NCBI RefSeq assembly: GCF_001552255.1
Contig: NZ_BCQV01000020.1
Coordinates: 1-64,000 of the forward strand
Direction of reading: 5' to 3'
From: Alicyclobacillus shizuokensis NBRC 103103
GTDB taxonomy: Bacteria; Bacillota; Bacilli; Alicyclobacillales; Alicyclobacillaceae
Length of the DNA: 64,000 nt
Of the stretch, positions 24,940-33,499 are shown piece after piece. A program made the translations under genes and the position numbers. The notes below the pieces were generated by a model. That model worked only from the letters and a program-made list of their open reading frames with translations, searched no databases and was not told the origin of the DNA. Numbering within the stretch: the first letter of the stretch is position 1; each line of letters opens with the position of its first letter.

Positions 24940-26163
24940 TCAAGCTCCGGACAATAACACTCGGACACTGTCGTACACAGCGCTGTCAGGCCCAATCGAT
25001 CCACCCTTGGTCACGACGCGCAGGTCCCTGTGCGGACCGGAGACGATGCGACTGAGGATGCACAGCGGCCACACCTCGAGGATGGGCTCCAGCGCCTCCG
25101 CCTGGAGACGGTGCAGGACCTCGTAGGCCACCTCCCCGCCGCTGACGTACAGGCCTTGAATGGTCACCCGCTCCAGCACGGCCTCCGTCAGCACGGCCAG
25201 GGCGCGCGACACATCCACGGCCGCCCGGCCGCCGCATGGGCTGCCGTCGGTACGCACGCCGACAATGGGCTGCTGGGCGAAAGCCTGCTCCACCTGTTGG
25301 GCGATCCGCTCGAGACACGCGGGGCCCGTGTCTGGAGCGGCCAACGTGAGTGGATCGATCTGGAGAAGGCGGGTTTCGCTGTGCTCTTCCAGGTACGTGA
25401 GTTGGCGCCGGGTGGTCGGCATGAGACTGCCGGAGACGACGAAGATGCGGTTCTGCTGGGCGGCCAGCGCCGAGAAGTAGTGGACGGTGAACGGCCCTGG
25501 ATCAATCGGCAGGATAGGCACAGGCCAGGTGGCGAAGGACTGGGCCAGAGACGCGATGTCCTCGTCGCTCTCCGCGTCGCAGACAATGAGCAGACGCTGG
25601 CCGTCCGTGCCGCCGAGGCGCTGGACAAGCTGCTGAAACCCTTGCGCGGCCTCCTCGGGCGTCACACGCACAATCGGCAGGCTGGTTTGTGTGCGCAGCA
25701 GTTCCGCCAGGTTGGAAGTGGTTACAGGGGTGTATACATCGGCGCCAATTTCCGTCTCGTGCACAGGGACACCGTGCACGTACAGGCAGCCGTCACGCAC
25801 GGTGCGTCCGGAAGAGGGAAAGGCACCGACCACCACTCCGACGGCCCCCGGCGGGAGCAGCTCCAGCATCGCCTCGGCTTCCGCGCCAATCGGCCCGCGA
25901 AACGTGCTGTCGATGCGTTTTGCCACGTGAGTCTTTGCCCCCCACCGCCGCAGGACCAGGCGCATCATCGAGCGTACGCGATCCGCTGCCCTATCCGGGG
26001 GCAGCAGTCTGGTGCCTGTATTCCATATCGTCGCGGCGCCCTGTGGCGGCGGCAGCGTCTGGTCGTGACGCAGCAGGGTTTGGGCCCGCCAGCCCAGATG
26101 GCGAAACAGCACGGCCTCGGCGTTACAGCCGGTGAGGTCGTCGCCAAACACCAGGATATCCAT
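24940..26163 (-). CDS. dtnK: Four-carbon acid sugar kinase (DUF1537, DtnK/DenK-like)
   Basis: This 407-residue protein matches the DUF1537 kinases that phosphorylate D-threonate, D-erythronate or 3-oxo-tetronates at O4 with ATP. The N-terminal substrate domain begins DILVFGDDLTGCNAEAVL, with the invariant DDLTG at residues 8-12, followed by RIDSTFRGPIGAE near 82-94. The C-terminal nucleotide-binding domain has GLYVSGGEVA near residue 350. I chose ATG 26163 because GGGAGGGG precedes it. It is the first gene of a five-gene minus-strand operon and diverges from a DeoR-family regulator. D-threonate is the most likely ligand because of the PdxA2 partner, but this is inference. Confidence 0.85.
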   Translation of the reverse strand: MDILVFGDDLTGCNAEAVLFRHLGWRAQTLLRHDQTLPPPQGAATIWNTGTRLLPPDRAADRVRSMMRLVLRRWGAKTHVAKRIDSTFRGPIGAEAEAMLELLPPGAVGVVVGAFPSSGRTVRDGCLYVHGVPVHETEIGADVYTPVTTSNLAELLRTQTSLPIVRVTPEEAAQGFQQLVQRLGGTDGQRLLIVCDAESDEDIASLAQSFATWPVPILPIDPGPFTVHYFSALAAQQNRIFVVSGSLMPTTRRQLTYLEEHSETRLLQIDPLTLAAPDTGPACLERIAQQVEQAFAQQPIVGVRTDGSPCGGRAAVDVSRALAVLTEAVLERVTIQGLYVSGGEVAYEVLHRLQAEALEPILEVWPLCILSRIVSGPHRDLRVVTKGGSIGPDSAVYDSVRVLLSGA

Positions 26164-26211
26164 GCCCGTCCCCTCCCAGCGATGCGCAGTGTGTGCGCGA
26201 CCTGCAGTCAC

Positions 26212-26276
26212 AATATATTACACAAAATAACACATTGTCAATATGATAACTTCAGGAAATCACATTTTATTTCACA
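26212..26276 (-). promoter_or_regulatory. Promoter and possible DeoR operators of the dtnK operon
   Basis: On the minus strand TTGACA (26241-26236) and TATATT (26217-26212) are 18 bases apart, pointing into dtnK. Two CACA-type direct repeats flank the -35: CACA-N6-CACA at 26221-26234 in the spacer, and CACA-N8-CACA at 26261-26276 upstream. Such spaced repeats suit a DeoR-family operator. The whole stretch is strongly AT-rich. Confidence 0.55.
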
Positions 26277-26312
26277 AAGATGTTCGATATAGATAAGTCT
26301 TGTTGCTTTGTG

Positions 26313-26341
26313 GTGACGACGGTGCAGGGACCCTCTATAAT
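26313..26341 (+). promoter_or_regulatory. Promoter of the deoR-like gene
   Basis: GTGACG (26313-26318) is followed after 17 bases by a perfect TATAAT (26336-26341), 37 bases upstream of the regulator start codon. Confidence 0.6.
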
Positions 26342-26378
26342 GAGATTAGCACACCGGTAGAAAGAGAGGTGTTTGGGG

Positions 26379-27140
26379 ATGTTGGCCGCGCAGCGCAGAA
26401 AAGAGATCTACCACATGCTCGCGACACGCGGGCAGGTCGAATTGCAGGAGCTCGCCGCGCACTTTCAGGTGTCGATGATGACCATTCGCCGCGATCTGGA
26501 GCAGCTGGAACAGGAGGGCAAAGCGCGGCGGGTGCACGGAGGCGCCATTGTCGGGGAGCAGAAGTGGATGCCCGACAGCCTGGAGGTCAAGTCGACGGCG
26601 AACATCCAGCAGAAGCAGGCTGTCGCGCGCAAGGTGATGACCCTGCTCAAGCCCAACCGCTCCATTTTCCTGGATGCCGGCAGCACGGCGTACGAAGTCG
26701 CGAAGGAGCTGACCGCCTCGTTTCTGGAACCGCTGACCGTCTGTACGCCAGATCTGCAGATTGCCCTGCTCCTGTCCCAAACCCCGCGCTTTCAGGTGTA
26801 CGCCTGTGGCGGACTTGTGGACTCGGCCACCGCCAGCTTCGGCGGCGCCTTCGCCACGCGGATGATCCGCTCGCTCCACGCGGACCTGGCGCTCATCGGC
26901 TGCGACGGGTTGACCCTCAAGGACGGAGCGATGAGCGCCCGCGTGGAGCAGGTGTCGGTCAAGCAGGCGATGATGGAGCGCAGCCTGCAGGTGGCGCTGA
27001 TGACCGACAGCAGCAAGCTCGGCCGTGTCTCGTTTGCCACCATTGCCCCCCTGCACGCTTTCGACTACGCGGTGATGGACGACGGCGTCGATGAGACCCT
27101 GTCCGAGGGGCTGAAGAAATCAGGCGTCCAGGTGGTATGA
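26379..27140 (+). CDS. DeoR-family transcriptional regulator of the sugar-acid operon
   Basis: This 253-residue protein has the DeoR N-terminal winged helix (AAQRRKEIYHMLATRG, then the recognition region VSMMTIRRDLEQLEQEGKARRVHGGA) and the C-terminal sugar-phosphate sensor domain, with LDAGSTAYEVAKEL and LIGCDGLTLKDGAMS. DeoR regulators usually respond to a phosphorylated sugar intermediate, here perhaps a 4-phospho-sugar acid or DHAP. ATG 26379 follows GAGAGGT. It diverges from dtnK across a 215-base AT-rich gap and ends one base before the nuoN stop codon on the other strand. Confidence 0.9.
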   Translation: MLAAQRRKEIYHMLATRGQVELQELAAHFQVSMMTIRRDLEQLEQEGKARRVHGGAIVGEQKWMPDSLEVKSTANIQQKQAVARKVMTLLKPNRSIFLDAGSTAYEVAKELTASFLEPLTVCTPDLQIALLLSQTPRFQVYACGGLVDSATASFGGAFATRMIRSLHADLALIGCDGLTLKDGAMSARVEQVSVKQAMMERSLQVALMTDSSKLGRVSFATIAPLHAFDYAVMDDGVDETLSEGLKKSGVQVV

Positions 27141-27141
27141 A

Positions 27142-28605
27142 TCAAAACCACTGCACCCACTGCAGCGGGTGCAGCAGCGCCGCCGGAACCACGCCGAGCA
27201 CGAGGGTGCCGGCCACGCACAGCGCGACCACCAGGTTCATCACCGGCCCGGCGTGTATCGGCTGTACGGCCGCAGTGTCGGCATCGCGGCGGAACATGTG
27301 GCGCACCCAACCCAGGTAGTAATAGAACGAGACGATGCTGGCGACAAACAGCAGTATACCCAGCCACACCGTCTGGAAGTGGATGGTCTCCACGAATATG
27401 TAAAACTTGCCGAGAAACCCGCCGGTCAGCGGCATGCCCGCGAGCGAGAGCAAAAACACGGTCAATGCCCCCGCCAGCCAGGGGGATCTTTGATACAGAC
27501 CGTCCAACGCGTCGTCCGTGGACGTCTGGCGCGCTCGGCCCACCACCGACACCACGGCAAAGGCGCCGATGGTCATGAAGGTGTACGCGAACAGGTAGAA
27601 CGCCAGGCTGTCAAACAGGCCCGTCCAGTCGGTGTAGTTGGGGCCAATGAGAGCCAAGGGAATCAGCGCGTATCCCGCCTGGGCGACGCTCGAGAACGCC
27701 AAGAGCCGCTTCATGTTCCGCTGCGGCAGAGCGAGCAGGTTGCCCGCCAGCATCGTCGCCGCGGCAAAGATGCCCGCCCAGTAAAATACCTCCGTCGCGA
27801 CTCCATTGAAGATGAACAGGAGCATGCGCAGCAGCATGGCGAACGCGGCTACTTTTGAAAGCGTGGCCAGGAAGGAACTGATGGGCGACGGCGCTCCGTC
27901 GTAGGCGTCGGGCGTCCACATGTGAAACGGAACCAACGACAGCTTGAACCCCATCCCGGACAGCATGAGGATAAAGCCGAGCAGCACGATGGCCGGGTAC
28001 TGCTGGTACAGCTGGCCGCCCAACTGTCCCAGCTGCACCAGGCTGGTGGTGCCGGAGATGCCGTAGATAAACGACATCCCGTACAAAAGCACGGCCGAGC
28101 CGACGGATCCCATGATCAAATACTTGACTCCGCCCTCGACGGCACGGACGGATTTTCGGCGGACGGCGACCAGGACGTAGCTGGCGACGGACAGGAGTTC
28201 CAGGCCGATGTACAGAGTGATGAGATCCAAGGCGGACGCCATCGCCAGCGCCCCGGCCACGCCGAACAGGATGAGATACGTGTGTTCAGCGGCCAACGGC
28301 CGCTCGGCGCTGTACGCGTACGAGAACAACAGAATCAGCGCCGCCGAGACGAGGATGAGCAGGGTAAAGACGCTGGCAAAACCATCAATCATCACCGTGT
28401 TCAGCGCCGCTGTCGGCTTAGCCCACAGATGCTCCACGGCCGGCACCAGCGCCGCCAGAACGCCGGCCAAGGCCGGCCAGACCAGCCAGCGGCGGGGCCC
28501 TTTGAGAAAGATGAACTCCAGAATCATGACCACAAACGCGGTCACCGAGACGATAAGGAGTGGGCCCATCGTCAGCCAATAGGGTTGATGGATGAGGTCC
28601 GGCAT
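27142..28605 (-). CDS. nuoN: NADH-quinone oxidoreductase subunit N
   Basis: This 487-residue antiporter-like subunit has about fourteen membrane helices and is one of the three proton channels of complex I. Conserved features include the Glu and Lys in ALDLITLYIGLELLSVASYVLVA and GVKYLIMGSVGSA, and the discontinuous helix region with LVPFHMWTPDAYDGAP. It is the last gene of the nuo operon, 3 bases after nuoM. It converges on the deoR-like gene with one base between the stop codons, so no terminator fits between them. Confidence 0.95.
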   Translation of the reverse strand: MPDLIHQPYWLTMGPLLIVSVTAFVVMILEFIFLKGPRRWLVWPALAGVLAALVPAVEHLWAKPTAALNTVMIDGFASVFTLLILVSAALILLFSYAYSAERPLAAEHTYLILFGVAGALAMASALDLITLYIGLELLSVASYVLVAVRRKSVRAVEGGVKYLIMGSVGSAVLLYGMSFIYGISGTTSLVQLGQLGGQLYQQYPAIVLLGFILMLSGMGFKLSLVPFHMWTPDAYDGAPSPISSFLATLSKVAAFAMLLRMLLFIFNGVATEVFYWAGIFAAATMLAGNLLALPQRNMKRLLAFSSVAQAGYALIPLALIGPNYTDWTGLFDSLAFYLFAYTFMTIGAFAVVSVVGRARQTSTDDALDGLYQRSPWLAGALTVFLLSLAGMPLTGGFLGKFYIFVETIHFQTVWLGILLFVASIVSFYYYLGWVRHMFRRDADTAAVQPIHAGPVMNLVVALCVAGTLVLGVVPAALLHPLQWVQWF

Positions 28606-28608
28606 GAA

Positions 28609-30156
28609 TTAACCCCCTATCCCGAGCAGCGTGTGAGCCGACAGGCCAAACAGGCCGCCGATGACGGCCGGGTAGACTCCGACCACCAGCACCAGCGCGG
28701 TCAGCACAACGAGCGGCAGGTACTCTACCGGCCGGGCGTCAGTCAGCGCTGCGGCAGGCGACACGGCCGGCCCAAACGTGGTCTTTTGTATCGCGTACAA
28801 CAGGTACGTGGCAGACAGGACGAGCCCGAGCGCGCCGACCAGTGACAGGTATGGGTGGCCGGCGAAGGCGCCCAGGAACGCCTGCAGTTCACTGATGAAC
28901 CCGCTGGTAAGCGGCAGCCCCAATGATCCGAGCGCAGCAAACAGCAAGAACCCGGAGAGCATGGGCATGGGTTTGGACAGACCGCCCAGCTGCCCCATTT
29001 GGCTGGTTCCCGTGCGGGCCTCCATGGCACCCGAGACGAAGAACAAGAGCGCGGTGAGCAGCCCGGAGGAGACCATCATGAACATGGCTCCCTGCAGTCC
29101 GGCCGCGTTCATCGCCGAGATGCCGAGCAAGACCAGTCCCATGTGACTGATGCTGGAGAAGGCTATCAATCGCCGCCATCCGTCCGCTACCCAGGCGGCA
29201 AACGCTCCGTACAGGATGTTGATGACACCAAACACCGCCAGCAGCAGGCTGAACCGGTGCACCTGATCGGGTAGCATGCCGACACCGAAGCGCAGCAGAA
29301 TATAAGCGCCGATTTTTGTCATCATGCCGCCCATCAACATGTTGGTGGCAGTGTCCGCCTGCTCGTGCGCCTGCGGCAGCCAGGTGTGAAACGGGACAAA
29401 CGCCTCCTCGATGAACACGGCCAACAGCAACACCAGGAACAGGGCCGGCCGCGCTCCGCTGAACACCGCCGCAGCGTGCCCGATGTCCTGTTGCAGCGTG
29501 GGCAGCGAAAACGTCAGCGATCCGACCGAACTCGGCAGCTTCGGCGTGGAGGCGACGGTGGCCCCTTGGTAGTACAGCCCGGCCAGGCCGTAGGCCAGGC
29601 CGACAAACGCCACCAGCACCCCGATGGTGGCAAACCCGCGATACAACAAGAACTTGAAAGCCGCGTGCCGACGGCGCGGGCCGCCAAACTGCTGGATCAA
29701 GAAAAACCCCGCAAATAGCGCCAGCTCAAGCGCCACCAAGAAGGTGAACAGGTCCAACGCCGTGAGCACGCCGAGGATGGCCGCCACAAGCAGGCTCTGC
29801 CAGAAGTGGTACACGCGAGCGCCTCCTGCGGGGGTCGGCACGCCGACCACCGCCAGCAGCGCGATCACGGCCGTCAGCGTCACCAGCGGCAGCGACAGGC
29901 CATCCACCCCGAACGACAGCCCGATGGTCAGGTTGTGGCCCAACCATACGTTGGGGAGCGTGAACCAACTGAATGAATTCATGTGCGCATACCCGGCGCC
30001 AGGATAGCTGGCCCAGGCCAGCACAGCCAACACCAGGGACGCTGCAAAGCCGAATCCGGCGACAAGCCGAGACAGACCCGCGGCGCGCGTCGGCAGAAAC
30101 AGGGTGACGAGCGCCGCAATCACCGGCGCCCCCGGCAGCCAAAGACTCAGGCCCAT
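28609..30156 (-). CDS. nuoM: NADH-quinone oxidoreductase subunit M
   Basis: This 515-residue antiporter-like subunit has about fourteen membrane helices. The conserved ALELALFAGFFLIQQFG contains the channel Glu, and FHTWLPQAHEQADTATNMLM contains the motif with the broken helix and the conserved His and Asp. SSISHMGLVLLG marks the second half. It lies directly between nuoL and nuoN with 3-base gaps on both sides, so translation of the three is tightly coupled. Confidence 0.95.
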   Translation of the reverse strand: MGLSLWLPGAPVIAALVTLFLPTRAAGLSRLVAGFGFAASLVLAVLAWASYPGAGYAHMNSFSWFTLPNVWLGHNLTIGLSFGVDGLSLPLVTLTAVIALLAVVGVPTPAGGARVYHFWQSLLVAAILGVLTALDLFTFLVALELALFAGFFLIQQFGGPRRRHAAFKFLLYRGFATIGVLVAFVGLAYGLAGLYYQGATVASTPKLPSSVGSLTFSLPTLQQDIGHAAAVFSGARPALFLVLLLAVFIEEAFVPFHTWLPQAHEQADTATNMLMGGMMTKIGAYILLRFGVGMLPDQVHRFSLLLAVFGVINILYGAFAAWVADGWRRLIAFSSISHMGLVLLGISAMNAAGLQGAMFMMVSSGLLTALLFFVSGAMEARTGTSQMGQLGGLSKPMPMLSGFLLFAALGSLGLPLTSGFISELQAFLGAFAGHPYLSLVGALGLVLSATYLLYAIQKTTFGPAVSPAAALTDARPVEYLPLVVLTALVLVVGVYPAVIGGLFGLSAHTLLGIGG

Positions 30157-30159
30157 GTT

Positions 30160-32070
30160 CTACAGCACCCCCCCGACACCCAGGACCGCAACCACAATCA
30201 CGACCACCAACCCGAACGCCGCAATCACGCCGTACGCCTGCACCTGCCCATTCTGCGTGTATTTCAGAGCCAGACCCAGGACACCCACCAGCCGCGCCCC
30301 GACCTCGATGATGCCGTCGATGAGATACCTGTCCAGCGCGCGCACCAGGCGCGCCACGAGCTTGCCCCCGACGACCACGGTGTGGTAGTACACCTCATCC
30401 AGGTAGAACTTGTGCAGCGAGATAGCGTACGGGATGGAGAGTTTCTCCGCCAGCCGCGCCGGCGCGTCCGACTTGCGCCCGTACAGCAGGTAGGCCAGGC
30501 CGATGCCCAGCAGCCCGACCACGACGCTGAACACCATCAACGGCAGGCTTTCCTGCACCGGCGTCGCGGCCGCCGCGCTGGCCGTCGCGTCATGTTCCAG
30601 ATACCGCTCCAGCCCGTGCCCGGTCCACGGTGTGTTGACAAACCCCGCCAGCGTCGCCAGCGCCGCCAGAATCACCAGCGGCACCGTCATCACCCAGGAG
30701 CCCTCGTGGGCGCCCACGGTTCGTTCCTCATCCCGGGACTGACCCGTGAACACGAGGAAGTAGACGCGAAAGATGTAAAAGGCGGTGCAGAACGCCGCCA
30801 CCAGCCCCAGCCAGTAGAGCGCCATGTCGCCGCGCTGCCACGCCGCCGTCAGGATGTCGTCCTTGGACCAAAAGCCGGAAAACGGAAAGATGCCCGCCAG
30901 CGCCAGCGCGCCCGCCAGGAACGACCAGCGGGTTATCGGCAGCTTGCGGCCGAGCCCCCCCATCTGGAACAGGTCCTGCGTGTCGACCGCGTGAATCACA
31001 GACCCGGCCGCCAAAAACAAGAGCGCCTTGAAGAACGCGTGCGTGAACAGGTGAAACACGCCCAGCGCATAGGCGCCAATACCCAGCGCCAACATCATGT
31101 ATCCCAGCTGGGAGATGGTCGAGTAGGCAATCACCCGCTTGATGTCCCGCTGCGTCAGGGCAATCAGAGCCGCCAGCAGCGCCGTCACGCCGCCAATCCA
31201 GGCCACCGTCGTGAGCGCCGGCGGGCTGGCCTGAAAGAGCGGGAACATGCGGGCCACCAGATAGACGCCGGCGGCGACCATGGTGGCCGCGTGAATCAAA
31301 GCCGACACCGGCGTCGGGCCTTCCATGGCGTCCGGCAGCCAGACGTGCAGGGGAAATTGCGCCGACTTGCCCACCGCGCCAAGAAAGACCAAGAGCGCCG
31401 CCAACGTGGTCAAGCCCTGGCTGCCCATCCAGCCCAAGTGCAGAGTGTGAGCCGACACCGCCTGGAAGATCGCCGTGAAATCGAACGATCCGCCCGTGCC
31501 CAGGAACAGCAGAATCATGCCGACAAACAGGCCAGTGTCGCCGATGCGGGTGACAATGAATGACTTCTTGGCGGCCAACGCGGCCTCCGGCTTGAAATAC
31601 CAGAACCCGACCAACAGATAGGAGCACAGGCCCACCATTTCCCAGAATATGTACAATTGCAATAGATTCGGAGAGATCACCAGCCCCAGCATCGAAAAGA
31701 CAAACAAGTTGAGGTACTGGTAAAACACGGAGAATCGCTCATCCCCGTGCATGTAACCCTGCGAGAACAGCAGCACCAGCACGCTGACCAGGCTGACAAC
31801 CACCAGCATCAGGGCGTTCAGGTGCGTGAGCGAGATGCCCACATCGACGTGGGCGGATCCAATGGTGAGCCAGTGGAACAGCCAAGTCTGACCACCCGCT
31901 GGTTCAGGTCCCAGCTGGAAGAACACCACCAGGCTCAGTACGCACGAGATGCCGGTCAGGACCACGGACACCCCGGCCGCCACCGCCTCCGGCGTTCGCC
32001 GCCCGGACAGGAGCAAAAACACGTACCCCGCCAGCGGCAATAGCGGCACCAGCCATACCCAATCTGTCAT
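30160..32070 (-). CDS. nuoL: NADH-quinone oxidoreductase subunit L
   Basis: This 636-residue subunit is the most distal proton channel of complex I. FWEMVGLCSYLLVGFWY contains the channel Glu, HVWLPDAMEGPTPVSALIHAATMVAAG is the family hallmark, and YSTISQLGYMMLALG marks the second half. The C-terminal region after residue 500 fits the lateral helix and its anchor that lie along NuoM and NuoN. An 88-base gap separates it from nuoK; no other gene fits there. Confidence 0.95.
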   Translation of the reverse strand: MTDWVWLVPLLPLAGYVFLLLSGRRTPEAVAAGVSVVLTGISCVLSLVVFFQLGPEPAGGQTWLFHWLTIGSAHVDVGISLTHLNALMLVVVSLVSVLVLLFSQGYMHGDERFSVFYQYLNLFVFSMLGLVISPNLLQLYIFWEMVGLCSYLLVGFWYFKPEAALAAKKSFIVTRIGDTGLFVGMILLFLGTGGSFDFTAIFQAVSAHTLHLGWMGSQGLTTLAALLVFLGAVGKSAQFPLHVWLPDAMEGPTPVSALIHAATMVAAGVYLVARMFPLFQASPPALTTVAWIGGVTALLAALIALTQRDIKRVIAYSTISQLGYMMLALGIGAYALGVFHLFTHAFFKALLFLAAGSVIHAVDTQDLFQMGGLGRKLPITRWSFLAGALALAGIFPFSGFWSKDDILTAAWQRGDMALYWLGLVAAFCTAFYIFRVYFLVFTGQSRDEERTVGAHEGSWVMTVPLVILAALATLAGFVNTPWTGHGLERYLEHDATASAAAATPVQESLPLMVFSVVVGLLGIGLAYLLYGRKSDAPARLAEKLSIPYAISLHKFYLDEVYYHTVVVGGKLVARLVRALDRYLIDGIIEVGARLVGVLGLALKYTQNGQVQAYGVIAAFGLVVVIVVAVLGVGGVL

Positions 32071-32158
32071 ACCTTCATCTTCCCCCCGGCCCGGCCCAAG
32101 CCGACAGCGCGCCGCGTCCTGCGCCTTTCGCCAGCGACGCCCGCCGCGAGGCCGCCTG

Positions 32159-32485
32159 TCAATACTTTTCCGTGTTCAGGTCCTTCACCTCGGTCGACTT
32201 GCGCAGACGGAATGCGGCCAAGACCAGCGCCAACCCGACGGCGATCTCGGCGGCAGCCACGGTGATGACGAACAACGCGAACACCTGCCCGTCGAGACTC
32301 GGCGCCACCCCGAGACGCGAGAAAGTGACCAGGTTGATGTTGACCGCGTTGAGCATCAATTCCAGCGAGATCAGTACCATGATGAGGTTGCGCTTAGTCA
32401 GCGCCCCGTACAGACCGATGCAGAATAGGATGGCAGCCAGACCGAGCAGAGACCCGGTCGGCACCGAGACCACCGGATTGTCCAC
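32159..32485 (-). CDS. nuoK: NADH-quinone oxidoreductase subunit K
   Basis: This 108-residue subunit has three membrane helices. The two conserved Glu residues of the proton path are seen in [16 protein letters not shown] and [13 protein letters not shown]. It starts with GTG immediately after the nuoJ stop codon. The length matches the family. Confidence 0.95.
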   Translation of the reverse strand: MDNPVVSVPTGSLLGLAAILFCIGLYGALTKRNLIMVLISLELMLNAVNINLVTFSRLGVAPSLDGQVFALFVITVAAAEIAVGLALVLAAFRLRKSTEVKDLNTEKY

Positions 32486-33004
32486 TCACTCGTCCTCCTT
32501 TCGCGCCTGCGCCAGCATCACGGCGCCCACCAGCGCCACGACCAGGAGCAGCGACACCAGCTCGAAGGCAACCGTGTAGTGTTGGAACAACTCCAGGCCG
32601 ATGGCGGCCGGGTTGGAACGGCCGCGGTTTATGTCGGTGCCGCCCTGCGCCGGCCACGCCTGGCTGCGGATAATCCACAGCAGCGCGGCCGCCAACAGGA
32701 CACAGAACACGGCGCTGGCACCGTTGCGCAGCGTCCAGCGAAAGGGCGGTTCCATTTCCTCATGGTTGGTGAGCATGATGGCAAACATGATGAGAATGGT
32801 GATGGCGCCGGCGTAGATGAGCACCTGCGCAATGCCCACGAACGGCGCCCCGAGCAGGATGTACACGGCGGCGCAGCCGATGAACACCGCCCCAATCGCC
32901 AGCGCCATGTAGATCACCTTGCGCAGCGTGAGAAACGAGATGGCGGCGCTGAGGATGGCCAGCGCGATGATAAAGAAAGCGATGAGCGCCGGGTGCAGGT
33001 TCAT
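32486..33004 (-). CDS. nuoJ: NADH-quinone oxidoreductase subunit J
   Basis: This 172-residue subunit has five membrane helices. The typical GAPFVGIAQVLIYAGAITIL segment with its hinge in helix 3 is present near residues 52-71, and VALVGAVMLAQ near the end. It overlaps nuoI by four bases (ATGA) and abuts nuoK. Confidence 0.95.
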   Translation of the reverse strand: MNLHPALIAFFIIALAILSAAISFLTLRKVIYMALAIGAVFIGCAAVYILLGAPFVGIAQVLIYAGAITILIMFAIMLTNHEEMEPPFRWTLRNGASAVFCVLLAAALLWIIRSQAWPAQGGTDINRGRSNPAAIGLELFQHYTVAFELVSLLLVVALVGAVMLAQARKEDE

Positions 33005-33444
33005 GCGTCGTCACCCGCCGTGGCCGCTTGTGCGCGCTCGGGATGGTTCTGCTCGTAGCGCAGCTGGTTTTCGTACAACCAGTTCATGTCCAGATAAAAG
33101 TTGTCGCGCGTCTCCGCGGCCATCTCAAACGTGTCGGACATGAGAATCGCCTCCGTCGGGCAGACCTCGGTGCACAGGTCGCAGAGAATGCAGATGTCAA
33201 AGTTGATGTCAAACGTGTCGATGCGCATTTTTTTGTTCGCGTCCCGCTCCCCGCCCAGCGAGATGCAGTCGGTGGGACAGATACGGGCGCACTGGTTGCA
33301 GTTGATGCACAGCTCAGGGATGAACCGGTGCACCCCGCGAAACCGTTCCGGCCACTCCGGGCGCACGTCCGGGTACTGCAACGTGACCTTTTTTTTCGGC
33401 AGCTGGCTGAGCGTGACGCTCATTCCCTTGAGAAATCCAAACAC
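33001..33444 (-). CDS. nuoI: NADH-quinone oxidoreductase subunit I (ferredoxin-like)
   Basis: This 147-residue peripheral-arm protein holds two 4Fe-4S clusters, shown by CINCNQCARICP (about residues 46-57) and CILCDLCTEVCP (about 85-96). It passes electrons toward NuoB and quinone. In this operon without NuoEFG it would be the outermost iron-sulfur subunit and so the likely docking point for an electron donor. The start is GTG at 33444 after a weak purine-rich site; nuoH lies 55 bases upstream. Confidence 0.95.
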   Translation of the reverse strand: MFGFLKGMSVTLSQLPKKKVTLQYPDVRPEWPERFRGVHRFIPELCINCNQCARICPTDCISLGGERDANKKMRIDTFDINFDICILCDLCTEVCPTEAILMSDTFEMAAETRDNFYLDMNWLYENQLRYEQNHPERAQAATAGDDA

Positions 33445-33499
33445 GCGAGCTCACCCCGTTTCCTCCCTGCAACCGGCAGGGCGTCAAGATGACCGACCT

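Noticed and set aside
27150-27190. CTGCAGC/GCAGCAGC repeats near the nuoN end as a possible recombination site
   Set aside because: They fall inside the nuoN coding sequence and are explained by its codons.
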